63,133 nucleotides of DNA from Blautia sp. GTDB taxonomy: Bacteria; Bacillota; Clostridia; Lachnospirales; Lachnospiraceae. Below the pieces are notes generated by a model, which was not told the DNA's origin, did no database searches, and saw only the letters and a program-made list of their open reading frames with translations. A program made the position numbers and the translations under genes. Shown here piece by piece: positions 51,022-59,254 of this stretch. Location of the stretch: assembly GCA_022769545.1 (NCBI GenBank), contig JALEJS010000037.1, forward strand, positions 1-63,133. Reading direction: 5' to 3'. Numbering within the stretch: position 1 is the stretch's first letter; each line of letters starts with the position of its first letter.

Positions 51022-51065
51022 GATACCAGGATTGTGGGAGCATGAAATGCGAAAGATGATGTGGT
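51022..51065 (+). ncRNA. Structured 5' leader element, copy C
   Basis: GATACCAGGATTGTGGGAGC (51022-51041) and ATGAAATGCG are nearly identical to copy A. The GCAT-GAA-ATGC hairpin and an ACCA/TGGT pairing are kept, but the inner stem does not close well, so this copy may be degenerate. It starts ~11 nt after the -10 box. Confidence 0.4.
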
Positions 51066-51102
51066 TTAGTAGAAAAACGGATTTTTCCAGGAGGTGATTC
51101 AT

Positions 51103-51459
51103 ATGGGATATTATCTGGCTTTGAATGATGAGATTATACGATCGGTAAAAGATGATGTGGTTTATAAGGTTAGAAATGTAATGAAAAGCGATATAGTGGA
51201 AATCATTCTCTACGGATCATGTGCAAGGGGAGATTATACGGATGATTCCGATATTGACATTGCTCTGATTACAAAGTGCGACCGTCTGGAAGCTAAAAAG
51301 TACAGCAGTGATTTGGCGGGAATTGCGACAGAATTTGCGATGAAATATTTTGCTGTTGTAAATTTTGTATGCCTTCCGTTTGAAGAATATTCTGCTAAAA
51401 ATAAGTGGTATGAATATTTTCGCAATATTCGGGAGGAAGGTGAGGTCTTGTATGGATGA
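51103..51459 (+). CDS. MNT-type minimal nucleotidyltransferase
   Basis: About 118 aa; start 51103 after AGGAGGTG. The nucleotidyltransferase motif ILYGSCARGDYTDDSDIDIALI has the GSxxRGxxxxxSDxD pattern. MNT proteins often act as antitoxins that AMPylate a HEPN RNase partner. Here the partner gene directly downstream (8-bp overlap) is broken. Confidence 0.88.
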   Translation: MGYYLALNDEIIRSVKDDVVYKVRNVMKSDIVEIILYGSCARGDYTDDSDIDIALITKCDRLEAKKYSSDLAGIATEFAMKYFAVVNFVCLPFEEYSAKNKWYEYFRNIREEGEVLYG

Positions 51460-51759
51460 AGAATACTATATTGCTCTTGCTAAAGTGAGAATGGAACGTG
51501 CGGGAGAGCTTCTCGCAGAGGCTGAAAACCTACTTGATAGGGGCGCTTATAAATCTGCGAATAACAGGGCACTTTCTTACCTGAAGATTATCAGATGATT
51601 GCCAGAGCAGAACAGATTCGTAATGCTTCGGATTATGATGATTTTTATGTGGCAAGTAAATCTGAATCCCGACAGCAGGTAGAGAATGCAAGATATCTGG
51701 TTGATAAGATAAATAAGTATATTTCATACTGTTTTATGACGGATTTAGAATCTTTATAG
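51452..51759 (+). pseudogene. HEPN domain protein remnant with internal out-of-frame deletion
   Basis: The first frame gives 48 aa (DEEYYIALAKVRMERAGELLAEAENLLDRGAYKSANNRA) and then runs out at 51598. The C-terminal HEPN part continues in another frame: FLPEDYQMIARAEQIRNASDYDDFYVASKSESRQQVENA to the stop at 51757-51759. Between NNRA and this part about 35 residues usual for HEPN proteins are missing, including the expected RxxxxH RNase region. The toxin is therefore inactive. Confidence 0.75.
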
Positions 51760-51909
51760 CCCTGCTTAGAGGAGGGTGTATCGAGAACGGTGATTTTTGC
51801 TTTTAATGTGTATGCGGGAGACAATCCTATAGAAATTCAGGCTTTTTCAAGATCCTGGATTTTTATCGGATTGTTTCCTTATTTTTTGTTTCTGTTTCAG
51901 GGCGTAATT

Positions 51910-51931
51910 CTCATTTAGCATGGCAAATGAG
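51910..51931. repeat. Small inverted repeat
   Basis: CTCATTT/AAATGAG arms between the HEPN remnant and the AraC remnant. It may be a weak 3' hairpin for either. The 180-bp gap holds a 42-codon open frame with no recognisable feature. Confidence 0.3.
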
Positions 51932-51937
51932 CCTGAA

Positions 51938-52908
51938 TCATGGCTTTTTACTGGAACCCGAACTCAGTATCTTATGCGTGTGCCGGTAATTCAGCGGCGT
52001 TTGCTGTGTCATTTTCCGGAACACGGTACTAAAGTAGTTGCTGCTTGAGAAGCCCAGGCCATAAGCCTGTTCTGTGATAGACTGGTCGGATTCTGTCAGC
52101 AATTGTTTTGCTATTTCGATTTTTGCATGTTGATGTATTCCAGCGGGGTGATTCCTGTCTCTGCTTTGAATTTCATTTTGAAATAAGAAAGAGAGTAACC
52201 TGAAACTTTTGCGAGCTCCGCCAGTGAGATGTTCTGTCTGATATTGTCGGTCAGATAATGTATCGCATCCTGGATGTTTTGGTCGATCTGTAATGTCTGA
52301 TTCTGGATGACTGGTGTGAGGAACTGAAGGTTGAACAGGAAACAGGTCAGAAACTGTACTCCGATACGAAAGTCTTCCGTTGTTTTGGCGCTGAAAAATG
52401 TGAAAGCGGTTTTTAAGTAATTGATATGTGTTTTTCCAACCTCCAGAAGATGATTTTTGAGACGTATCAGCTGCTGATAAAGGGCGTAGCTATATTCTTT
52501 ATTCAGGCCCAGCAGGTCATAGGGGTTGGAGATGTCTATCTGGAAGGCAAAAAATTCACATGGCGTTTGCGGCTCGGATCCGTTGCTGTGCCATTCAAAT
52601 GGAAATGCGATAAACATCTGGTTTCCGGTGTAAGTATAACGCGTTATCATATGGTCTTTTTCGAGCTGCGTATAACGTTTTCCTTTGATCATGCAATGGA
52701 TTTCAATGATATTTGAATGATAATGCATGGGGGAAGGGGCGGTCGAGTTGGTAAGGTTCCAGTAGGCAAAATTACCCAGTCCCTGAATTCGATGCACATC
52801 TTTTGTAATTACTTTCTTTTCTTTTGTCCAACAATAATCATCAAATATTTCGTACATAATTTGATTACTTTCTTTTGGATGAAGTAATTCTTTTTTCTGA
52901 TCAAACAA
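51938..52908 (-). pseudogene. AraC family regulator with a single-base frameshift
   Basis: The main frame (52908 to 52111) encodes a cupin-like sensing part (NFAYWNLTNSTAPSPMHYHSNIIEIHCMIKGKR) and the first helix-turn-helix (ISLAELAKVSGYSLSYFKMKFKAETGITPLEYINMQK), then stops. The second helix-turn-helix follows directly in another frame (IEIAKQLLTESDQSITEQAYGLGFSSSNYFSTVFRKM) to a stop at 51938. One extra base in the A5 run (T5 at 52120-52124 on the plus strand) would restore a ~323-aa protein. It may be a recent mutation, a sequencing error, or slippage. The start is uncertain: TTG 52908 or ATG 52857. It diverges from the sialidase operon. Confidence 0.8.
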
Positions 52909-52931
52909 TTCATTTTCTGATCCAATCTCAT

Positions 52932-52946
52932 GTGCGTTCGACTTGA
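52932..52946 (+). repeat. Dispersed motif GTGCGTTCGACYTGA, copy 3
   Basis: GTGCGTTCGACTTGA followed by ACGC, so that GCGTTC and GAACGC form a 6-bp stem. Between the AraC remnant and the sialidase gene. Confidence 0.6.
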
Positions 52947-53180
52947 ACGCTCTTTCTGGCGCAGCCTGATATTGTCTGTCGGTTTTTCTGCGATCCCCAA
53001 GGTTATTTTAATGACTTATATTATAAAAAACAAGTAAAAATTAAAAAAAGTATAAAATAGTACTCCAAATGATATTGATAGCATTCAGAAAAAGAAAAAG
53101 ATATAGTACATATAAAGATACGAAGTGAAACATACAAAAAAACAAAACAGACATTTGGGAAATAACGGAAGGGGTGCTGT

Positions 53181-54221
53181 ATGAATAAATATTTGGAACC
53201 GCAAAAAAGGGAACTGATATTTGAAGAATCAGGCTTGTTTAAAATTTGCCACGCATCCAACATCTGTGCCTTGCAGGATGGGTCTTTGATCGCAGGATGG
53301 TTCGGCGGAGAACGTGAGGGCAGTGACGATATTGCAATCTATGCGTCCCGATACATCGACAATAAATGGACAGAACCGATGCGTATAGCGCATGATATAG
53401 AGGAACCGCATTGGAATCCGGTGTTTTATCAGGCGGCAGCCGGACGGGTACATCTGTTTTACAAAGTGGGAAGACAGATCCGCGAATGGTACACCATGCA
53501 TCGTGTCGCAGAAAATCCAGGCGATGATTTTAAACTGATCGGGGAACTTGTTCCCGGAGACCGCGGCGGCCGAGGGCCGGTCCGCTGTAAAGTGATCACT
53601 CTGTCAGATGGAAGCATGCTTGCCGGGGCCTCAACGGAGGGAAACATCTGGACGGCCTATGCAGATCGTTCTGAAGATGGAGGAAAAACCTGGACATTCA
53701 GCAATCCGATTCAGATCGGAGTTGAGTATCACGGTGAACGCACAACGCAGAACAGCGACATTCAGGTTTCTGAACAGTCGTTTTATGGAAGAGGTGTGAT
53801 TCAGCCGACGCTGTGGGAATCAGAAGCAGGAATCGTGCATATGCTCCTGAGAAGCACCGAAGGCGTTTTGTATCGATCTGATTCCCGAGATTATGGAAAA
53901 ACCTGGTGTGAGGCATATCCGACAGAGCTGCCGAACAACAACAGTGGAATCGATATTGCCCGTTTTGATGATGGCATGTTGGTGCTGTGTATGAACCCGG
54001 TTGGGCAGAACTGGGGACCGCGTACACCGATTGTTTTAAAAGTGAGTACCGATAATGGAAAGACCTGGGAAGATGAATGTATACTCGAGGACATTCCGGG
54101 TGAGTACTCTTATCCGAGTATCATTGTAAAAGGTGATAAACTATATGTCACCTATACTTATGATAGAAAATCCATAGCCTTTTGGCAATTTCAAAGAAAG
54201 GAGGAACAGCAATCATGGTAG
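53181..54221 (+). CDS. BNR-repeat exo-sialidase-like protein
   Basis: About 346 aa. A six-bladed propeller of the sialidase superfamily with Asp-box repeats SEDGGKTW, SRDYGKTW and STDNGKTW, and arginine-rich blades (GGRGPVRCKV). There is no signal peptide, so it is cytoplasmic and may act on an imported sialoside or an anhydro- or dehydro-sialic acid rather than on host mucin. RBS AAGGGG. First gene of a seven-kb operon; it overlaps the lyase gene by 7 bp. Confidence 0.85.
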   Translation: MNKYLEPQKRELIFEESGLFKICHASNICALQDGSLIAGWFGGEREGSDDIAIYASRYIDNKWTEPMRIAHDIEEPHWNPVFYQAAAGRVHLFYKVGRQIREWYTMHRVAENPGDDFKLIGELVPGDRGGRGPVRCKVITLSDGSMLAGASTEGNIWTAYADRSEDGGKTWTFSNPIQIGVEYHGERTTQNSDIQVSEQSFYGRGVIQPTLWESEAGIVHMLLRSTEGVLYRSDSRDYGKTWCEAYPTELPNNNSGIDIARFDDGMLVLCMNPVGQNWGPRTPIVLKVSTDNGKTWEDECILEDIPGEYSYPSIIVKGDKLYVTYTYDRKSIAFWQFQRKEEQQSW

Positions 54222-55135
54222 ATAACAATTTTCCGGGTGGGGTATGGCCGGTAATGCTCACTCCATTTACAAAAGAAAACAATGTAGACTACAACGCTCT
54301 GGGAGAGTTAATTGAGTGGTATATTCGAAATGGCGTATCTGGCTTATTTGCCGTATGTCAGTCAAGCGAAATGTTCTTTTTGTCTTTAGAAGAGCGGGTC
54401 GAAATTGCGCGTTTTGTAAAGGAAAAAGCAGCGGGAAGAGTTCCGGTAATCGCTTCTGGACACATTTCAGATTCATTGGAGGATCAGGTGACAGAATTAA
54501 ATGCAGTTGCAAAGACGGGTGTGGACGCTGTGATCTTGATTACGAATCGAATGGCAAAACAGGATGAATCCGATGAGATTTGGTATTCAAATCTGGAAAA
54601 ACTTCTGGATCAGATTCCTGCAGATGTGAAACTCGGATTCTATGAATGTCCGTATCCATACAAGCGTGTTCTGACAAAGGAACTTACCGAAAAAAGTGCG
54701 CAGAGCGGAAGATTTTATTTCTTAAAAGATACCAGCTGCGATATCAGGAATATCGAGATGAAGTTATCTGTATGCCGGGATACAAATCTGAAAGTATATA
54801 ATGCCAACACAGCGACACTTTTGGAATCATTAAAGCTCGGTGCTGCAGGCTACAGCGGAGTTATGGCAAATTCACAGTGCAGACTGTATGACAGACTGAC
54901 ACGTGATTTTGCGGCAGAAGATATGAGTGATTTGTCAGATTTCCTGACCGCATGTGCGCTGATTGAATACCAGTGCTATCCGGTAAATGCAAAATACTAT
55001 TTAGGAAAGTATGAAAACATTTCTATGGAAACAACCTGCAGAACAAAATCAGATACTCTTTTGACAGAAACATTCAAAAAAGAAGTTGACGTGTTGTATC
55101 GTCTGACAAAAAAAGCTGAGAAAAAATATTTATAA
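54215..55135 (+). CDS. DapA/NanA superfamily aldolase (N-acetylneuraminate-lyase-like)
   Basis: About 306 aa; start 54215 after AAAGGAGGAAC. The class I Schiff-base Lys lies in YFLKDTSCD (residue ~165) and the active Tyr in GFYECPYPYKR. FAVCQSSEMFFLSLEERVEI corresponds to the GTTGE-type substrate loop but reads CQSSEM, differing from both DapA and NanA. In context (sialidase, YhcH) it most likely splits a sialic acid or an analogue. It could also be a dehydratase of the superfamily. Confidence 0.85.
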   Translation: MVDNNFPGGVWPVMLTPFTKENNVDYNALGELIEWYIRNGVSGLFAVCQSSEMFFLSLEERVEIARFVKEKAAGRVPVIASGHISDSLEDQVTELNAVAKTGVDAVILITNRMAKQDESDEIWYSNLEKLLDQIPADVKLGFYECPYPYKRVLTKELTEKSAQSGRFYFLKDTSCDIRNIEMKLSVCRDTNLKVYNANTATLLESLKLGAAGYSGVMANSQCRLYDRLTRDFAAEDMSDLSDFLTACALIEYQCYPVNAKYYLGKYENISMETTCRTKSDTLLTETFKKEVDVLYRLTKKAEKKYL

Positions 55136-55154
55136 TAAAAAAGGAGACAATCAA

Positions 55155-56120
55155 ATGAAAAATTTAAAAGCACTCGGACTGCTGCTCGCAGTATCCACAA
55201 TGATGGTGACAACAAGCGTAAACGTTATGGCTGCTTATCCGGAAAATGATATCGAAGTAATCGTTCCAAAGGGTGCAGGCGGCGGAACAGATACCTCTAC
55301 TCGCGGTCTTCTCACATATATGGAGAAAAATCTTGATGGTGCCAGCTTCAACGTAACAAATAACTCTGACGGCGGCGGAATTACAGGTATGCTTCTTACT
55401 GCAGGCGCTGATACAGACGGATATACACTTGGTGCTGTTACCGTTGAGCTGGATATGTTCTGCTTCCAGGACAAAACAGAGCTTACATACGAGGCATTTG
55501 ATACGATTGCAATGCCAATCGGTGCTCCGGCAGCTCTGATCGTTCAGGCGGATGCTCCGTACAACACAATCGACGAATTTGTTGAATATTGCAAAGAAAA
55601 TAATGTGCAGGTTGGTAACTCAGGAAGCGGCGCAATCTGGGATATCGCAACCTATTTATTCGAAGAAGAATATGAAGTGGAAACAACACATATTCCATAT
55701 CCAAACGGAACAGCTGACATTGCCGCAGCTCTTACAGGCGGACATATCGATGCAACAATGGCAGACCCGTCAAGCTTTATGACCCAGATTGAAGCCGGTA
55801 CTTTGAAATGTCTCGGTGTTATGGCTGCAGAACGTTCGAAACTTCTTCCGGAAGTTCCGACATTTACAGAAGAAGGGCATGACCTTGTGATCCGTGCGTG
55901 GGCAGCTCTTGTTGCGCCGGCTGGAACAGATGAAGAAGTTCTTGAGACGCTTCGTGAAAGTGCCAAAGCAGCTCTTGAATCAGAAGAATGCCAGGATTAT
56001 TTCATGTCACAGGGTATCGAACCTCTTACATATGTAGGCGAAGAAGCTGCGCAGATCATAGCAGATGACTATGAAATGTACAAAGAAATTTTTGAAACAT
56101 ACGATTTCAGCGAAGAATAA
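55155..56120 (+). CDS. Tripartite tricarboxylate transporter binding protein (TctC/Bug family)
   Basis: About 321 aa. Signal peptide ends NVMAAYPEND, no lipobox. IEVIVPKGAGGGTDTSTRGL is the typical Bug ligand loop, and ALTGGHIDATMADPSS and RSKLLPEVPTFTEEGHDLVIRAW are family signatures. Bug proteins bind carboxylates through the two-glycine loop. With TctB and TctA downstream, it forms a complete TTT system that probably imports the carboxylated sugar degraded by this operon. Confidence 0.93.
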   Translation: MKNLKALGLLLAVSTMMVTTSVNVMAAYPENDIEVIVPKGAGGGTDTSTRGLLTYMEKNLDGASFNVTNNSDGGGITGMLLTAGADTDGYTLGAVTVELDMFCFQDKTELTYEAFDTIAMPIGAPAALIVQADAPYNTIDEFVEYCKENNVQVGNSGSGAIWDIATYLFEEEYEVETTHIPYPNGTADIAAALTGGHIDATMADPSSFMTQIEAGTLKCLGVMAAERSKLLPEVPTFTEEGHDLVIRAWAALVAPAGTDEEVLETLRESAKAALESEECQDYFMSQGIEPLTYVGEEAAQIIADDYEMYKEIFETYDFSEE

Positions 56121-56137
56121 GAGACAACCCATAAGAA

Positions 56138-56152
56138 GTGCGTTCGACTTGA
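56138..56152 (+). repeat. Dispersed motif GTGCGTTCGACYTGA, copy 4
   Basis: GTGCGTTCGACTTGA between tctC and tctB, followed by an imperfect return arm GAATATC. Confidence 0.6.
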
Positions 56153-56193
56153 ATATCAAAACAGTTCGATAAGCGAAATGGAGGAATCACATT

Positions 56194-56664
56194 ATGGTAT
56201 CTATGAAGAAATGCAATTATATCATATCCGTGGTGACTGCTGTTATTGGTGGAATTATTCTGTATTTATCCCTGGACCTGGGATTTGGAATTAAAGCAAA
56301 AGGGGGGACCCGTTCCGGGACATGGCCAGGGGTAATCGGAATCCTTCTGATCGTGTTTGCAATTGTGCTTTGCATTACTACGATAAAAAACAAACAAAAG
56401 TACGAAGAGAATAAAATCAAACTCACATTGCCTGAAAATAAACGAGTATATGTGATCATGGTTGTATTCGTTGTATTTAGTGTTCTGCTTACCTATTTTG
56501 GAATATACATTGCAGGCGCGCTGATGATTCCAACAGTCATGCTGATTCTCGGAGAAAAAAATAAAAAGACAATTGCACTTGTTACAGTATTTACACTAAT
56601 TGCAATTTATCTGATTTTTGAAGTTGCTTTAAAAACAAAATTACCCAAACCGTTCTGGGTATAA
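56194..56664 (+). CDS. TctB family small membrane subunit of TTT transporter
   Basis: About 156 aa, four membrane segments (YIISVVTAVIGGIILYLSL, GVIGILLIVFAIVLCI, VYVIMVVFVVFSVLLTYFG, TIALVTVFTLIAIYLIFEV). The Gly/Arg-rich loop RSGTWPGVIG is common in TctB. It assists TctA. RBS ATGGAGGAA. 73 bp separate it from tctC. Confidence 0.9.
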   Translation: MVSMKKCNYIISVVTAVIGGIILYLSLDLGFGIKAKGGTRSGTWPGVIGILLIVFAIVLCITTIKNKQKYEENKIKLTLPENKRVYVIMVVFVVFSVLLTYFGIYIAGALMIPTVMLILGEKNKKTIALVTVFTLIAIYLIFEVALKTKLPKPFWV

Positions 56665-56680
56665 AAAGGAGGGCTGATAA

Positions 56681-58195
56681 ATGACAACAAATCTGATTAC
56701 AGCATTTACAGAAGCCTTTTCTCCTTATACCATTATTTTGCTTCTGGCAGGAACCGGAGCGGGAATTTTGATCGGCGCTATGCCGGGGCTTTCTGTAAAT
56801 ATGGGTATTGCATTGCTTTACCCTCTGACATTTGCCTTTGATGGTGTGACAGGTATTATCATGCTGTTGGGTGTCTATTGCGGTGCGATTTATGGCGGCA
56901 GTATTTCGGCGATTCTTTTGAAAACGCCAGGAACACCGGCTTCTGCAGCGACAACATTGGATGGATATCCGATGGCAAATCAAATGGGACAGCCTGGCCG
57001 TGCGCTTGGATTATCCACAATGGCAAGTACATTTGGCGGTGTATTCTCTGCGGTCTGTTTAATGATTTTTGCACCGCAGCTTGCAAAAGTAGCGCTTTCT
57101 TTCTCTAAACCGGAGTATTTTGCGCTTGCTTTATTTGGAATCAGTATTATTACAAGCGTTTCTTCCGGATCTGTTTTAAAAGGTGTGATCGGCGGATTGG
57201 TTGGTCTGTTTATTGCAACCATCGGTGTTGATGCAATGACGGGAAGCATGCGGTTTACATTCAAAAGTACTTACCTTTTGGGAGGAATATCATTTATTCC
57301 GATTCTGATCGGTCTGTTCGCTTTCTCTCAGGTGTTGCTTTCGGTTGAGGAAGAATACGGTCAGAAACACGAACATAAAAAAGTGAAGATTCACAGAGTC
57401 CTTCCTACCGCTTCAGACATCAAACGTGTTTTTGGAACAATGCTCAGATCGTCTGTCATTGGAACATTTATCGGTTGCATTCCCGGAACCGGCGGAGATA
57501 TTTCTTCGTTTATCAGCTATGATCAGGCGAAGAAATGGTCGAAATATAAAGATAATTTCGGGAAAGGTGAGCCGCAGGGCATCGTAGCCTGCGAGGCCGG
57601 AAACAACTCTGTCTCGGGTGGGGCTATGATTCCGATGCTGACACTTGGAATTCCTGGAGATGGTGCAACGGCAATTCTTCTTGGCGCTCTGATGGTTCAG
57701 GGTATCGCGCCAGGACCACTGCTTTTCCAGAATTCACCGGTGCAGGTATACACAATATTTATTGGATTGCTCATGGCAAATCTGGTGATGGGACTTTTTG
57801 GTTTCTCGTTAATCCGTATTTTTGCACAGGTAATCAATGTTCCGAAGAAAATCCTGATTCCGATTATCTTCTTAATGACATTTGTAGGAACGTATTCGTA
57901 CAACCATTCCATGATTGATGTCTATGTAATGGTAGGATTTGGATTCCTGGGATATTTCCTGAATAAAATGGAGTTCTCCATGTCTTCTGTTATTCTTGGA
58001 ATTATTCTCGGATCTACTGCAGAACAGAATTTTAGTGGCTCTCTGATGATGAGTGGTGGAAGCTTCAGCATTTTTGTGACACATCCCATTTGCCTGATTT
58101 TCCTTCTGATCTCATTTGTATCGCTTTTGTCACCAGTTCTGGGACCGGCCGTAAAAAGAATTTTCCGCAGGGAAAAAGCATCAAAACAAAATTAA
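56681..58195 (+). CDS. TctA family large permease of TTT transporter
   Basis: About 504 aa, 10-12 membrane segments. Signatures are GAMPGLSVNMGIALLYPLTF, YCGAIYGGSISAILLKTPGTPASAAT and GCIPGTGGDISSFISY with NNSVSGGAMIPMLTLGIPG; the two PG-rich loops are hallmark sites for substrate and ion. RBS AAGGAGGG, 16 bp after tctB. Confidence 0.95.
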   Translation: MTTNLITAFTEAFSPYTIILLLAGTGAGILIGAMPGLSVNMGIALLYPLTFAFDGVTGIIMLLGVYCGAIYGGSISAILLKTPGTPASAATTLDGYPMANQMGQPGRALGLSTMASTFGGVFSAVCLMIFAPQLAKVALSFSKPEYFALALFGISIITSVSSGSVLKGVIGGLVGLFIATIGVDAMTGSMRFTFKSTYLLGGISFIPILIGLFAFSQVLLSVEEEYGQKHEHKKVKIHRVLPTASDIKRVFGTMLRSSVIGTFIGCIPGTGGDISSFISYDQAKKWSKYKDNFGKGEPQGIVACEAGNNSVSGGAMIPMLTLGIPGDGATAILLGALMVQGIAPGPLLFQNSPVQVYTIFIGLLMANLVMGLFGFSLIRIFAQVINVPKKILIPIIFLMTFVGTYSYNHSMIDVYVMVGFGFLGYFLNKMEFSMSSVILGIILGSTAEQNFSGSLMMSGGSFSIFVTHPICLIFLLISFVSLLSPVLGPAVKRIFRREKASKQN

Positions 58196-58210
58196 AAAGG
58201 TTTCATTGGT

Positions 58211-58669
58211 ATGATTTTTGACAGGATTTCCAATTTATCAGAATATCAGGAATTAAAAGAAGTGGCGCCAAAAATTCAGGCGTTCTGCAGCCAGCTGGAT
58301 ATCAATCGGCTGGAGGCAGGACGTTATGAGCTGGATGGCGAGCGGCTGTTCGTGATCATTCAAAACTACACAACAAAAGAAAAAAGCACGGCATATCCGG
58401 AATCACACAAAAAGTATAGCGACCTTCAGTTGATGCTTTCCGGGACCGAGAGAATTTATCACAGCAGTGTAGAAGGGCTGTCTGTGATCAGGGATCTGTC
58501 AGAGACAGACGATATCATCTTTTATGAAAACACACAGGTGGAAACATATTCCCGCCTGACTGCAGGAACCTTCGGATTTTATGGGCCGTCAGATGCACAT
58601 ACACCGTGCATCTGTGATGCACAGCCGGAGCAAGTGTGGAAAGCCGTGTTTAAAATTATTGTAAAATAA
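58211..58669 (+). CDS. YhcH/YjgK/YiaL family protein
   Basis: About 152 aa. Cupin-like fold with AYPESHKKYSDLQLMLSGTERIYHSS, where His and Asp/Glu residues form the metal site, and FGPSDAHTPCI-type final strand (FYGPSDAHTPC). YhcH is a standard member of sialic-acid operons, thought to handle anomers or isomers of the sugar. It supports sialic-acid-type substrate for the operon. Last gene, followed by a terminator. Confidence 0.9.
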   Translation: MIFDRISNLSEYQELKEVAPKIQAFCSQLDINRLEAGRYELDGERLFVIIQNYTTKEKSTAYPESHKKYSDLQLMLSGTERIYHSSVEGLSVIRDLSETDDIIFYENTQVETYSRLTAGTFGFYGPSDAHTPCICDAQPEQVWKAVFKIIVK

Positions 58670-58705
58670 ATTATCTTACTTATCTTAAATTGATGAGTAA
58701 CCTCC

Positions 58706-58738
58706 AAAAAGAGACTGCGAATAGTGGTCTCTTTTTTT
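58706..58738 (+). terminator. Terminator of the sialic-acid-type operon
   Basis: AAAAAGAGAC/GTCTCTTTTT stem then T-run. Confidence 0.85.
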
Positions 58739-58781
58739 AGAGGAATTCACCGGTTTTCCTCAAAATCTTTAAAAATACAAA

Positions 58782-58816
58782 GAGAAACACCAAGCAGGGG
58801 AGCTGCCTGGTGTCTC
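58782..58816. repeat. Stem-loop in the gap before the sigma-G gene
   Basis: GAGAAACACCA-GCAG / CTGC-TGGTGTCTC arms. No long T-run follows. The 334-bp gap 58670-59003 otherwise contains the terminator, AT-rich sequence and the sigma-G promoter. Confidence 0.45.
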
Positions 58817-58931
58817 GAGGGGAGTATAAATAATTAAATAAGGGGTTATGTAAAAAAAATTTTTGAAGGGTAAATTCTTTTTACATATACGATTATAATA
58901 TAAACTGGAAAAAAAAGCAATATCCTTTTAG

Positions 58932-58961
58932 TGAATATTACAAGTTCTTTTTGGCATACTA
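58932..58961 (+). promoter_or_regulatory. Sigma-G (forespore) promoter
   Basis: TGAATA (58932-58937), 17-bp spacer, CATACTA (58955-58961). Both boxes match the Bacillus sigma-G consensus exactly. The predicted transcript starts ~36 nt before the small Asn/Ser-rich gene. Confidence 0.75.
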
Positions 58962-59003
58962 AGGATTGTAGTTAAATAAATGCGCATTAGGAGGAATATT
59001 CAA

Positions 59004-59240
59004 ATGGCTAAAAACTATGAATCTGAAAGCAAAAACAGCAGAAACGCGACAAATTATTCCGGTTCCGGAAAAAACGGGATGAACTCTCAGAACGGAATGA
59101 ATTACCAGAGCGGTGGAAAAAATACTTCGGCCGGAACGAGTAATGAAGGAAATACCAGCAGCAAAAATGCGACAACCAGCAAAAACAGCACCAGTTCCAA
59201 AAACAGAAATTCCTATGAATCCGAGAGTGACCGGTTCTAG
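59004..59240 (+). CDS. Small Asn/Ser-rich protein, probable spore protein
   Basis: About 78 aa; ATG 59004 follows TAGGAGGAA by 7 bp. Very low complexity: mostly Asn, Ser, Gly, Lys, Thr, with the ends echoing each other (NYESESK near the start, SYESESDRF at the end) and KN/SKN repeats (SSKNATTSKNSTSSKNRN). No Cys, Trp or hydrophobic core, so it is likely disordered. The composition recalls gamma-type small acid-soluble spore proteins, which store amino acids in the forespore. The sigma-G promoter supports expression in the forespore. Not a clear homologue by eye. Confidence 0.7.
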   Translation: MAKNYESESKNSRNATNYSGSGKNGMNSQNGMNYQSGGKNTSAGTSNEGNTSSKNATTSKNSTSSKNRNSYESESDRF

Positions 59241-59254
59241 AATGGAGCATACGG

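Noticed and set aside
51781..51918. Short hydrophobic open frame between the HEPN and AraC remnants
   Set aside because: No RBS, no homology recognised, and it lies between two decayed genes.
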